NCBI GenBank assembly: GCA_903813345.2
Contig: CAIIXF020000008.1
Coordinates: 8,511,278-8,575,277, forward strand
Length of the DNA stretch: 64,000 nt
Direction: 5' to 3'
Source: Owenia fusiformis
Taxonomy: Eukaryota > Annelida > Polychaeta > Sabellida > Oweniidae
Of this stretch, positions 25,967 to 37,723 are shown one piece after another (the first letter of the stretch is position 1; each line of letters starts with the position of its first letter). A program made the position numbers and the translations under genes. The notes below the pieces were generated by a model. The model was given only the letters and a program-made list of their open reading frames with translations, was not told where the DNA came from and ran no database searches.

Positions 25967-27654
25967 AATTCTGTTCTTAGAGTAAAGTTTCAGACAATTT
26001 CATGAGGCGACGTTTGAAAATGGGAAGTGATGTTTACACTTTAAAATAAACTATTTTGTGAATATCTATTATGTAATGATGACTTTTTATACCAATCTGT
26101 AACATAATCAGGTACTATATCAGCATTTATGATTCATATTGCTCCATAGGTGAAGACTGGTTTCAATGTACTGGAAGTCGTTTTAAACAAGACATAAATT
26201 GATGCATACACACACATGAAAAAATGGATGCTGAACAGAAAATGATTGGGTTTCTAAGTCACTCTGATCTCGCCAGGTTTTTCCCAAATGGTGCGCTTAA
26301 TCCTCATATTACCTCTTTTGGTTAAACAGTGTGATTAATTTATCCTTTTGACAGGATGCAAACAGATTCTGAGAACATTTGCATCTAGTATTTCAATTAA
26401 CAACACCATGTTGCTGCAATGTTGGCCTTGGGGAGACAGAGTCACTCAGAATTGCACAAACTTTGTTTTAGTTTTTTTACATTCATATTGTGTGTGTATG
26501 TGTGAACCTAAAAAGACAATGTTCAGCATCAATGTACGTGAAAGGGTAGTTTTCAAAAGAACTGTCTTTGTATTTCAATGTATTTATTATCATGTAATAT
26601 TGTATTTCTATGTGTATCCCAAGCTTTTCTTACTGACTTCCTATTTGCCTCATTAGTTCATAACCACCATTGACGTGAGGCACTCCCTTTGACATTTCAT
26701 AGAAATTAAATGTTTTTAGTTCAGAAAATATAGACCAAATCATTTAAGTCGTAAAATGTAACAGGGAGTGCCTTAAACATGTACTAATGATATCCTATAA
26801 TCCACTAAGAATATTTAAACAACTTTTGATTTTCTGAGTACATTTAAGATTTGATCGATAAAATGGAACTTTGCTTTTAAATGCACAAATGCTGCTTCAA
26901 CGTACAGTACAATGTAATTGTGTTATAGTATATGTTCGAAGAAATGTATTTTGTGTGTGATTTATTTATGCTGTCTGTACTACATATATATATGTATACA
27001 TGTAAAATATTGTGAATGTGAGGTGATACACATTGTAGTGTTAGCCTATGTAGAGATAAAGACACATGCATTTCAAATTGATAAGAATGTCAAAAACTTC
27101 AAAGGAAGTGAAATGAATTGAAAAAATATTAATTTGACTTCAGAAGTCTATACAGAGAATTTTATTTTGTTTAATTTAGTATAAACCAAAACCATTTGAG
27201 TTGTTTTAATTTATATATACATTTTTAATCAATTCAAATTTCAACCATTGAACTGTTTCTAAATGCTGCCTTATTATGAGGAGTTGAATTTTATAAATGT
27301 TGAATGTAAATGTACAAGCCTTTCAAATGCCATGTTTTCTGTTCTGTCTGCTTCCATACATGCCATAAATGTATTTACAGTTCAAGCTCACATTTGAGAG
27401 ATTGGCACCTGAATCACCATGTTATGTGTAGAAAAGAATAGAAACCATGCCATTCAAAAGGAATTAAGTCCACTTTGTGTGGGGCCTTAGACTTTAAGGA
27501 TTTCAGGCCAAGACATTAAAATAATTTGATAATGAGTTGAAGGACCTGTTAGAACAGGTGGACAATGATATATAATGTACAAATAGTTAGGCTATAAATC
27601 TTTGAATATCCACTGTACAGCATGGCCAAATTTTTGCAAACAAGGGAACATAAG
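25967..27654 (+). other. 3' UTR and flank of the PLEKHG-type gene
   Basis: An AATAAA at 26045-26050, only 79 bases after the stop, is the first candidate poly(A) signal; a longer 3' UTR cannot be excluded. Beyond it the sequence is AT-rich with short chance ORFs and no recognisable gene. Confidence 0.5.
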
Positions 27655-28505
27655 CTCATATGTGACCACTGGATCAATTGTAACCAATAGATCAATGTTC
27701 CAATAGGTTATCTGTATCCAATGGATCATGTGTTTATCCAATGGAACATGTGCATCCTAGAGAATTGTGTGGGCCATGTTTATCTAATGGACCATGTGTA
27801 TCCATTTGATCTTGTCTAACCAATGAATCATGTGTTTCCAATGGATCACGTGTAACCAATGAATCATGTGTAACCAATGAATCATGTGTGACCAATGAAT
27901 AATGTGTTTCCAATGGATCATGTGGAACCAATGAATCATGTGTGACCAATGAATCATGTGTTTCCGCCAATGGATCATGTGAAACCAATGTACTTGTTTA
28001 ATCAATGGACCATGTGCATTGAATGAATTTTCTGTAATCAATGAGCCATGTGTTTCTAATGGATCATGTGTATCTAATGGATCATGTGTATTCAGTGGAT
28101 CCTGTGTAATGAATGGATCATATGTATCCAATGGATCATGAGTAAATAATAGCCCATGTGTATCCAATGGACAATGTACACCTAATAGATTGCGCATTCA
28201 ATGTGAACCATATGTGTATCCAATGGAAGATTAAAAGGATTGTGTGGGTCATTTGTATCCAATGAGTCATGTGTATCAACTGGAACATGTGTATCTAATT
28301 GTCCATACGCATCCAATGGATCATGTGCAAGCAAAACATCAGGTGTATCCAATGGGCCATATGTATCTAATCGTCCATATGCATCCAATGGATCATGTGC
28401 AAGCAAAACATCAGGTGTAACCAATGGGCCATGTGTATCTAGCATCCAATGGATCATGTGCAAGCATAACATCAGGTGTATCCAATGGGCCATGTCCTTC
28501 CATGT
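27655..28505. repeat. 18-bp minisatellite (CCAATGGATCATGTGTAT)
   Basis: About 47 tandem copies of an 18-bp unit with many substitutions. At the right end (about 28310-28505) a 72-bp, four-unit higher-order repeat with AAGCAAAACATCAGG is repeated about three times, showing later amplification of a sub-block. Because 18 is a multiple of three, several frames stay open on both strands and give His-Asp/Thr-rich and Ser/Asn-rich runs. These are not genes: they lack other coding character. Confidence 0.95.
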
Positions 28506-29105
28506 TTGGAGTTTGATGATCCATCTATTTATATGTAATGCTTAGTAAGGTGCTGTAGTGTAATTGTTATTTATACCAATAATTTAATAAATAGGTCATT
28601 TATAATATAAAAAATCCTCTGTTTACATTATTTTATGCATATTAAAATAAATCTGATCCTAGAGGTATGGTATGTGTTGACCCATTTATTTGTTACGATG
28701 GAAACTATTTTGAGATGCTGATGATGCATCTACATTTCGGTTTTCAATTATCTATTTTGAAGACCAAGTGAGTTTTAGTTTCGTAATATTTTCTCTTCTC
28801 TTGATTATTGAGTATATTTACCTATCTGCCATCTTTAATATTATACTTCTTACTTCAACTCTAATTTTGATTTCATTTATAACTCCAAATCCTACCTGCC
28901 TACCCTCTATATAAAAGGATAGGGGCAACATTCCTTACATCTTGAGTACTGTAATCTGATCGCCACATTTAGCACCCACTCCCTAATAAACCAATAATCA
29001 ATATCTAGGTCAAAAGAGAAAATCATGCGAGTTCATGTATAGGAGGAGGTGAAGAGACTTTCTTCAAATCAGCTCTAAACAAAGGTTTTGATTCATTTTG
29101 CAACA
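28506..29105. other. Intergenic, nothing recognised
   Basis: AT-rich, non-repetitive sequence between the minisatellite and the pogo-like element. No gene or repeat I can support. Confidence 0.5.
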
Positions 29106-29470
29106 TACAGTAAAACCTGTCTTATCCGAACACCCATGGGACCAGCCAAAAGCGTTCAAATTGGCAGGTGTTCAAATTTCGAGGATTTTGTTGGTCAGGG
29201 GAGGGGGGATTTTCATTGTTCAGTCCACTATATTGAACACTTAATACTTAGTCAGAAAACAATGCATGTTGTTGATGAGTTTATGCTACAATAGGCCTAT
29301 AGCCTACATGTATATGCTATGTTTTATTTACATTTTCATTATTTTTGGAAAAATAACTCTTTAATTTTGGCAAAAAATTTGTAATACACTGTACTATAAG
29401 TATATGATAGTCTTGTACGAAATCTAATGCTTATTAAATGACTTAAATATTATGGTTACATAGCACTGCT

Positions 29471-29644
29471 TTACTTTAGCTTGAAAAAGTCGTTCATTGT
29501 TGTTTGTTTCTTGGCACTTTTAGCATTAGCAATATTTGAGTAGATACCCTCTTCAATTAAAAAGAATTTTTCATGAGTGCTCATTCGAGATGATGCATAA
29601 TCTTTCAAAATATCAAGGGCATTCAGGATGTCAGATGTGCCTTT
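29471..29644 (-). pseudogene. pogo/Tigger transposase, C-terminal remnant
   Basis: The minus strand reads SDILNALDILKDYASSRMS, continues through FFLIEEGIYSNIANAKS and ends in KKQTTMNDFFK-LK-stop (stop 29471-29473). Pogo/Tigger transposases typically end in an acidic helix followed by a Q-S/T-x-I/M-x-D/N-F-F-K tail, which this matches. An in-frame stop at 29645-29647 and loss of similarity upstream show that it is broken. Only about 57 residues remain, so it has no transposase activity. Confidence 0.7.
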
Positions 29645-29703
29645 TTAGGAGGCATTTCAGTGATAGGATATTACGAAGTTGAATTTTTTCTCTTTCTTGT
29701 GAT

Positions 29704-30168
29704 ATAATCTTGTCTGCAAATGTGTCTGTGTTGTCTTTGTGATTATAAAACATTTACTGATTGAATCCTAGCTATCATAACAGACCCATTGGATATAAAA
29801 CAGTTAAGACTTGTTTATAATCCAAATCAAAAACATCCAGTTAATTTAAAATATGGATAAACCAATTATCTCCCAGATTCTCACATTTCTCTTAATCCAA
29901 ATCAAAAACATCCAGGTAATTTCTAATAATGATAAAACAATTATAATCTTGTCTGCAAATGTGTCTGTGTTGTCTCTGTGATTATAAAACATTTACTGAT
30001 TGAATCCTAGCTATCATAACAGACCCATGGGATATATAACAGTTAAGACTTGTTCATAATCCAAATCAAAAACATCCAGTTAATTTAAAATAAGGATAAA
30101 CCAATTATCTTTCTCTTAATCCAAACATAAAACATTCCGTTCTTTTCTAATAGGATACACCAATTAAC
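29704..30168. repeat. Tandem duplication, about 240-bp unit
   Basis: The segment from about 29704 recurs from about 29942 with few differences (TCTTGTCTGCAAATGTGTCT and downstream through AAACATCCAGTTAATTTAAAA). It lies inside the decayed transposon. Confidence 0.85.
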
Positions 30169-30422
30169 TGGTCCGTATTCACACCTTTCCTGTTGTTTTC
30201 CACAAGTAGGGATGTCATTGAGACTTAAATAAGTTAATTAATTAGGACAATATTGGTTCTTTGATTACATTGCATATGTAAAGATAATAAGAACTATAAC
30301 ATCGACTCAATATGTGGCTATTATTGAAATGTCCAGATAAAATGTTCAGATTAGACAGGTCAGTTTTTCAAATCTGGTTGTTCACTGTTCAGATTAGGAG
30401 GTGTTCAGATTTCAAGGTTTTT

Positions 30423-32390
30423 ATGTCACCACCAAAAGTGGTGACATATTGTTATGGTCTCCGTTTTTTTGCGACGGCGGTTGGTGGTTGGCGTCCGGTG
30501 GTTGGCGTCCGGCGGTTGGCGTCCGGCGTCTGTAACAATTTCTTACAACTTCCTATAACTTAACAAATACTGTTTAGACTGACTTCAATTTTTTTCTGAA
30601 TCATCTACATGTTCTCAGAAGTTCAAATCTGACTTTAGATTTGACATTTGACCTTCAATGACCTTCTCAAGGTCAAAAAGGTCTTTTTTCAACTTGCTTC
30701 ACATTGACTAAATTTTTTTTCAAAATCATCTACAGTAATACTTGTGTATAGTGAACATTTTTTTGCCAAGAAAAAACGTTCACTGTAGGTAGGTGTTCAC
30801 TAGAGAGAGGGTAATTTATACAGAAGTCAGTGGACTATGTGCGTAGGAAGGGTGTCCACTAGGGACAGGTGTTCACTAGAGAGAGGTGTTCATTAAGACA
30901 GGTTTTACTGTACATGTTCTCAGAAATTCAAATCTGACTTTAGATTTGACATTTCACCTTCAAATCTGACTTTAGATTTGACATTTGACCTTCAATGACC
31001 TTCTCAAGGTCAAAAAAGGTCAAAAAGGTCTGTTTTCAACTTGCTTCAAATTGACTAAATTTTTTTTTCAAAATCATCTACGTGTTCTCAGAAATTCAAA
31101 TCTGACTTAAGATTTGACTTAAGATTTGACATTTGACCTTCAATGACCTTCTCAAGGTCAAAAAAGGTCAAAAAGGTCTGTTTTCAACTTGCTTCAAATT
31201 GACTAAAATATTTTTTCAAAATCATCTACATGTTCTCAGAAATTCAAATCTGACTTTAGATTTGACATTCAATTACCTTCTCAAGGTCAAAAAAGGTCTG
31301 TTTTCAACTTGCTTCAAATTGACTAAATTTTTTTTTTAAATCATCTACGTGTTCTCAGAAATTCAAATCTGACTTAAGATTTGACATTTGACCTTCAATG
31401 ACCTTCTCAAGGTCCAAAAAGGTCTGTTTTCAACTTGCTTCAAATTGACTAAAAAAAATTTTCAAAATCATCTACGTGTTCTCAGAAATTCAAATCTGAC
31501 TTTAGATTTGACTTAAGATTTGACATTTGACCTTCAATGACCTTCTCAAAGTCAAAAAAGGTCAAAAAGGTCTTTTTTCAACTTGCTTCAAATCGACTAA
31601 ATTTTTTTTTCAAAATCATCTACATGTTCTCAGAAATTCAAATCTGACTTTAGATTTGACATTTGACCTTCAATGACCTTCTCAATGTCAAAAAAGGTCA
31701 AAAAGGTATTTTTTCATCTTGCTTCAAATTGACTAATTTTTTTTTCAAAATCATCTACATGTTCTCAGAAATTCAAATATGACTTTAGATTTGACATTTG
31801 ACCTTCAATGACCTTCTCAAGGTCAAAAAAGGTCAAAAAGGTCTTTTTTCAACTTGCTTCAAATTGACTAATTTTTTTTTTAAAATCATCTACATGTTCT
31901 CAGAAATTCAAATCTGACTTTAGATTTGACATTTGACCTTTAATGACCTTCTCAATGTCAAAAAAGGTCAAAAAGGTATTTTTTCATCTTGCTTCAAATT
32001 GACTAAAAAAATTTTCAAAATCATCTTCATGTTCTCAGAAATTCAAATATGACTTTAGATTTGACATTTGACCTTCAATGACCTTCTCAAGGTCAAAAAA
32101 GGTCAAACAGGTCTTTTTTCAACTTGCTTCAAATTGACTAATTTTTTTTTCAAAATCATCTACATGTTCTCAGAAATTCAAATCTGACTTTAGATTTGAC
32201 ATTTGACCTTTAATGACCTTCTCAAGGTCAAAAAAGGTCTGTTTTCAACTTGCTTCAAATTGACCCAATTTTTTTTTCAAAATCATCTACATCTTTTCAG
32301 AAGATCAAATTTGACTTTACAAGTTCTCAGAAGTTCAAATCTGACTTAAGTTTGAACTCATAATATTGTGAGCAACTAGGTGGTGACATT
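30423..32390. repeat. Satellite, about 120-170-bp unit, bounded by GTCACCACC palindromes
   Basis: About ten diverged tandem copies lie between 30600 and 32330. Each runs CTCAGAAATTCAAATCTGAC, then GACCTTCAATGACCTTCTCA, then AGGTCA words, a T-rich run and AAAATCATCTACATG. Copies differ in the number of AAGGTCAAA words and in the T tract. The block starts at a 25-bp palindrome built on ATGTCACCACC (30423-30447) and a short GGCGTCCGG-type repeat (30474-30535), and ends near GGTGGTGACAT (about 32380-32390). It may therefore be a mobile element that carries the satellite as its core. Short open frames here come from the repeat. Confidence 0.85.
30733..30910. mobile_element. 178-bp MITE, TA-flanked, inserted in a satellite unit
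   Basis: Ends CAGTAATACTTGTGTATAG and (inverse) CAGTAAAACCTGTCTTAATG are terminal inverted repeats like those of the surrounding pogo-like element. TA lies on both sides (30731-30732, 30911-30912). Neighbouring satellite units read ...AATCATCTACATGTTCTC without the insert, so the empty site is visible and the TA duplication is confirmed. The interior repeats AGGTGTTCACTAGAGAGAGG-type words and has no ORF. Confidence 0.85.
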
Positions 32391-32548
32391 TTGTCATGTT
32401 AATGCCTTGTTTTAACATGGGAGTCAATGGGAGGAAAAAATGGGACCGAAAAAAAGTGTTCAAATTGGAAGGTGTTCGGATTAGCCAGGTGTTCAGATAT
32501 ACAGGTTTTACTGTAGCTGAATAAATAGATGTCACCACTTGTTATTTT

Positions 32549-32889
32549 TATCGTACCTAACAAGAGTTACGATATTGTAGTCAGCTTGACAGGCGGTGGG
32601 CGGCGTCTCACTTTCAAGACTTGTCTACAGGTTTCCAGCCAAACCATTTGAGGGATTCATCTGAAATTTTCAGGGATGTTTCTACATATCAACGTCAAGA
32701 ACTGATTAGTTTTTGGGCATTCTGGGTAAATTTTAAGGTGGCCATTTTGGATTTACCGTCCTAAAATCTTCACTTTCAAGACTTGTTATATATGTTACAC
32801 AGTGATAAGTTCTAGAGCTGATTAACTTTTCTGCGGCCATCTTGCTTTCTTGGTCAACAAGACCACAATGCTGTGTTTTAGGTACGATA
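32549..32889. mobile_element. Possible 341-bp MITE with 12-bp ends
   Basis: TATCGTACCTAA at 32549-32560 and TTAGGTACGATA at 32878-32889 are perfect inverted repeats. The interior has no gene and contains a repeated CTTTCAAGACTTGT word. No clear target duplication is seen. It could be the two ends of a larger dispersed family. Confidence 0.5.
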
Positions 32890-35800
32890 TTGTTCACGTC
32901 TGTGCCTTGTTATGTGTTTTGGTTTGGCCAGACTACCATAGGCTTCAATGTGAAAACTTGCAATCATCACTTAATTCATGATTTATCAAAAAGTGTTGGT
33001 TTAATCTGTCTAAAACTTGTATGGCTATATATCTTAAAATGCACACTACTATTCATTTGTGAATCCCTTAAGCAACAAAACAAAATGCAATCAATTTGTT
33101 TTAATATGTTTATACAACAGTCATATATTTTATAATATTTTTAGTTGGCATATTCTATGTGCACACTTTAACACATGAACATCAAAATATAACTAATAAT
33201 AACAATGATATGCATGATCAAGCAATAGCAGAGGTAGTCAAAAATAATTTTAGACCAGACCTCCATGAATTTAGTCTGTAACTTTTCTTAGGTACATTCA
33301 TAACTAATCCTTCTAGTAGGTCTGGTCCACTATTTTTTTAAGACTTTTTGATTCAAATTACACAAAAATCTACATGCATTAGTACTACACAAGCCTCAAA
33401 TACAGAAGGTTTTATCAGATGAAAATTAGCCTGGTGTCAATTATATTGTCAGGGTGGGAGCTTCTGCATTGCGTTCATTTTAATATATACCTTATTCCTT
33501 TTAAGGAAGATACAATCGAGGTCAGTTTGTAATAATAAAAATATGGTATTTCATGCCTAATAGGGAACATGCTCTTGTTAAGGTGTTATAAGGTACAGTA
33601 TTTATAATGTTGTGGAGCCCCACAGTAATGCTACAACATCTCGACATGAAATCATCAACACAATTCAGGACACTTGTTCAAACCTGATTTTGAGTAAACA
33701 ATCTACAAAGAACCTGAGTAATTCAAAATATCTTCAGAATCTTGCTCGACAGTGTCACACAGAGAACATTGATGTTAGTATCACATAAAACACAGATATA
33801 TAGGATGTTTCCAATCTAACAACAATTACCCCACATTCTGTGTACATGTTTTCGCTCATAGATGTTGTCATCCTCATGACATGTATGTCCAAATATACCA
33901 GGAACACTTAGTTATATTTTTCTGATTTGGCCATCGCGTTGCTGAGAAATTGTAATATTAATGTGGAGCTACGGAGACATGAAACTGGCATATAAGCCTC
34001 TATAAAAGCAAGATGACCTTCCAAAATTATGTCATCTTTTTTATCACCTTGGGCATGTTCCCCATATGATCAAAGTGCAAGTACAATTTTCCATTTCGAG
34101 TGAATATTGTATAAATAATGACTAATTGAAAAGTTTAATATTGTTAAAATGAGTAATATACTGCACTTGGTTATGCCACATGCTATACTATTTTAAAATA
34201 TCATACTTCTGAGACTGTAAAAAGCAAATTAATTTTTTTATTTAAAGCACATTGACAGTTTGCCAAAATAAATCTTCCATTTAGCTGAACTATTTTTTCT
34301 CTTTTAGCAGAATTATTGAACTTTTCAAAATTGCTTACTTATGAGGATGATGTGCACTGACTGGATGACACATGTCTTAATTAGTACATTTTTATTCATT
34401 GTTGAAATAAATAAATAATACATTTTACTAGTTTCAGTAATTGGTATTAATTGAATGACTATGAGTCACAATCATGAAGTCATTCATTGATTTATCATCA
34501 TAACACTATATTCCATATTTGTGGTAGCATGTTGATGCAATTTTCAAATTAGTCTGGAGATGATGTGCTGTGGTTTATCTATTATTCTGCGATTCACTTT
34601 TATTCAATCTGACATGTTGTTTCTATATTGTTGCATGATTGGTGCATCATATCTATGGGGGGGGCATAGCCAGCAAAAGCCAAGGGGGTGCGAATTTTTG
34701 GGTTTGCATCATTTCGAGCAAAATAGGTAATATTTTTGGAGTGGAATAGAATGAATTGGGGGTAAGGCCTGAAATTTTTTATTTTAAAAATTATATTGTA
34801 TATCATGGTGCATTCTAAGCATTACCCCCTGATTACGCCCATGTATCTAAGGCCTATTCCATTCATTTCAAAGTTTTTTGTTCCATCCCATACATACTAG
34901 CTATAACTTTGATACAAACAATGCAGCCAAATTTTCTGGAAACATTATATTTAGCTGGAAAAATTGTTACCTTCTTTGTTACCATCAGACCCAGAACCAT
35001 AGTGGTAATTTCCAGCCTCCATATGACAAATATACAGTTTTGGTGACGATTCCTGCTTTTTATGACCCAAAAATGGCTGAAAGTCGTTCATGGAAGTTGT
35101 CATCTTCAGATGAAGGCATGAAATTCTGTGAATGCAATTTTGAAACATAGCGTTGATTTTGATGGATCTATTCTGATTGGATGATTGGGTAAGGCTATGT
35201 AAAATGATCTCTAATTCAAAGAGTGCAGATCCCAGGTAGCAGATGAAGTTATAGTTCACAGAATAATAATAAAACATTTGACAAAACTGTAAAGGGTATT
35301 AAAGGTCAACATTTTAGGACTGAGCTACTTAATATAATATCAAGAACCTCCACTATAAGGGAACTCAACATATGTGTATACAGTATATATGATTGATAAT
35401 TATTGAATAAAGCACACATAGACTATAATAATTAATATGTAACCACCATACATAATATAAAAGCTATAAATATAATAACACAGTACAGCAAACTAATTAT
35501 ACTTCTAGTACTATGAAGCCTTTTCATCAACCTTTAATATAAGAATATATAGATTCATTTATATGATTTAATTATTACTTCATTGTAATTATTCTGTATT
35601 TTAGCAATCTAACACTCAACAGCCCATCATCCTCCTATTATAAAACCTTAATTTTAAAGCATGTAAATTGTGACAATTTATATCAAAAATCAATGTAACA
35701 GTAATCTGCTCTTAGAAATTTTCATGAATTGTGCTCTTATTCCTAGTATAAAGTACAGGGTGTCCTGATATAAGTGATGTTACATCAGGGACACCATGTA

Positions 35801-36908
35801 GTCTAAAGTACAGAAGGCCTGTAAACAACACTGCTGTATCTTCATTGTATCTAACTTGGTCATTTTGAAGTGAATTGTTTAAGTTTAAAAAAAGTGTTTT
35901 GTATAGACTCAATGTGCAGTCTCAATTTCTTTTATTCTTTTGTCCAAATTATTGAGGTGAAAATGTATTATTTGTTTTATCTCTAATGCAAAAACAGGTG
36001 TAAGAGTCATTGGTCTACAGGTCCACATACGTGATCCTAAATGCTAGATTAAGAGATACCAGCAGATTCGATTATAAACCTAACTTGTGTACTCGAGCAA
36101 TAAAGCAATCTTATCTTTAACGACACAAATATAACACTTCCTCTAACAATCACGCATGCACTAGAAGTGTACCTAAACCTTATGTGCACCATACATTAAC
36201 ACATCTGAGCATTCAAATGCTTTTGAATCATTCAATAAGTTATGATAAACATATTTTAGAAATTATTAAATGTACTCTGTATGAAAAACATAAGTTCTCA
36301 CAAACCTGCCTCCACTACCTAGCTGAAAAACTGAAGGATACTGTAATGAATCTTGGTATTTGATTGCAGCAAAGTGAAGACAGGCAATCATTGTTTCTAT
36401 CAGTACCATCCTCTGATCTGATATGAAGCAAAGCCAAAGCAGTCTGATCAAACGAAAACCAAACCCATGCAATACAGCTGTCTATAGACAATCAACAACA
36501 GGGTACCATGAATACTTCCATTTCTATCATAATAGTGTCTTAAATTATGCAGTTTCAAAGCTGTATTTCTGCAAACATCCTCTGCCCTTATCCTTTTCAG
36601 CATTCTTCCGATATACAGTTAGTTTACTGTAAATAGCAAATCCATACTATTGCTCATTAGCTCCCTACAGTACAAATCCATTTTATACACACACTGTACA
36701 GTTCAGTACAGTTCAGTACAGCTGTACATGATACATCAGGTATGCCCGTATTTGGTATTAAGTGTCTTTCAACTTCCTTTCTTGGGCATACTAAAACACT
36801 GACCGATATGATATGATAAATTACCACCCAGTCTAATCTGATCTGGGCAACCAATGAGATCAAGCCAATTTTATCCCTGGCTGAAGAATAATGAATATTA
36901 TCAAAATA
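32890..36908. other. Intergenic, no gene seen
   Basis: AT-rich. Within it, 34652-34843 has G-rich and C-rich ends (GGGGCATAGCCAG and ATTACGCCCAT) resembling a small degenerate MITE; the related word ATGGGCGTAGCCAGG recurs at about 37978. ORFs of 60-110 codons here overlap on both strands and match no family I recognise. An AATAAA on the minus strand at 35931-35936 could end a long YPEL5 3' UTR. Confidence 0.4.
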
Positions 36909-37280
36909 TTACGAATTATTATTATCAGTTGGTGATGATTCTTCGAATCCCTCACTCTCAGTCACTAGAGCCCTCTCGAGGATGACACGTCCTTCCTTAT
37001 AACGTTGATTTTCTTCTGTTGCAAACTCATAAATCCATCCAAGTTTGGCTTCACAGTTTTTACATGCAACATCTCGCACCATGTGTCTTCCTGTCAGCAT
37101 TACACGATCTTGAACCTCGCTATAATTCAGGTTCACAACACGCTTGAAGAGAAATGCACGACCTGTTGCTCCAGTGAACCGGGTAGAAATAAGTTCAGCA
37201 CGATTTGTTAGCGGAGTGTCACAGCTAGCACATGAGAATAGTCTTGAGCCACCAATATGATTCAAAAATATGCGCCCCAT
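36909..37280 (-). CDS. YPEL5: Yippee-like protein 5 (YPEL5)
   Basis: A 123-residue protein encoded in one exon. The start is the ATG at 37280, giving [20 protein letters not shown]; the frame stays open upstream but a splice acceptor (tttttttcag|AATGGG, minus strand) sits one base before it, so upstream residues are intron. The zinc-binding Yippee pattern C-x2-C-x52-C-x2-C is complete (C17, C20, C73, C76). Segments such as [28 protein letters not shown] and [20 protein letters not shown] are almost identical to vertebrate YPEL5 (121 residues). In vertebrates YPEL5 binds the CTLH/GID E3 ubiquitin ligase (RanBP9/WDR26 complex) and localises to centrosome and nucleus. The tail ([10 protein letters not shown]) is the only variable part. 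The gene is divergent from the EHD gene, with about 1.7 kb between start codons. Confidence 0.97.
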   Translation of the reverse strand: MGRIFLNHIGGSRLFSCASCDTPLTNRAELISTRFTGATGRAFLFKRVVNLNYSEVQDRVMLTGRHMVRDVACKNCEAKLGWIYEFATEENQRYKEGRVILERALVTESEGFEESSPTDNNNS

Positions 37281-37723
37281 TCTGAAAAAATCAAAATGAC
37301 ACAACACATATAATACTTCACTTCCAAATAAGGATAAAAGCATTGGCTTAGGAAAAATTAGTAAAGTAACTAGGCCTATAGCTTCTAGGCCAGGGAAAAG
37401 TATCTGTAAGCTTTTTTAGATTCAGCTTTATAATACTTTTCCCTGGGCCTATAGTCTAGTAGTATGCTTAGTATTTAGAAAATACTTCTTATACACTAAG
37501 TCTACTGCTACTTTTCTGTAACAGTTGGCCTTGTTGTTGTTGTTGTTATGACCTATGGATAAAAGGATTATGGTCCCTCGAATCTCCATTTTGGAACTGA
37601 AGTCAAAAGTAAACACAAAATATTTGGGTGTTTTCATTTCGACCCAATTTCACCTCATACAATGTTATATGCAAAACATAAAGAAGGACTAAACTATGAT
37701 ATATATAATGATTATTTACTTAC

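Larger units (their letters stand above)
29108..32513 (-). mobile_element. Decayed pogo/Tigger-like DNA transposon, nested
   Basis: The left end is TA|CAGTAAAACCTGTCTTATCC (CAG at 29108) and the right end reads inversely as TA|CAGTAAAACCTGTATATC (CTG ends at 32513). TA flanks and CAGT termini fit the Tc1/mariner-pogo superfamily. A transposase C-terminus lies on the minus strand about 360 bp inside the left end. Words like GTTCAAATTGG.AGGTGTTC repeat near both ends. The interior is broken by a duplication, a satellite array and a smaller MITE. A degenerate alternative right end near 30,423 would make the original element about 1.3 kb, so the true limits are uncertain. Confidence 0.5.

Noticed and set aside
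27734-28545. Long open frames rich in His-Asp-Pro/Thr (minus) and Ser-Asn (plus)
   Set aside because: They are translations of the 18-bp minisatellite; the repeat length is a multiple of three, so several frames stay open on both strands.
29088-30563. Short ORFs over transposon ends and the GGCGTCCGG repeat
   Set aside because: They translate terminal repeats and simple repeats.
34600-35277. Overlapping ORFs on both strands near 34.6-35.3 kb
   Set aside because: They overlap antisense and match no known family; part of the segment is a degenerate MITE-like repeat.
37281-37343. N-terminal extension of YPEL5 by 21 residues
   Set aside because: A splice acceptor lies directly before the conserved MGRIF start, and known YPEL5 proteins begin there.
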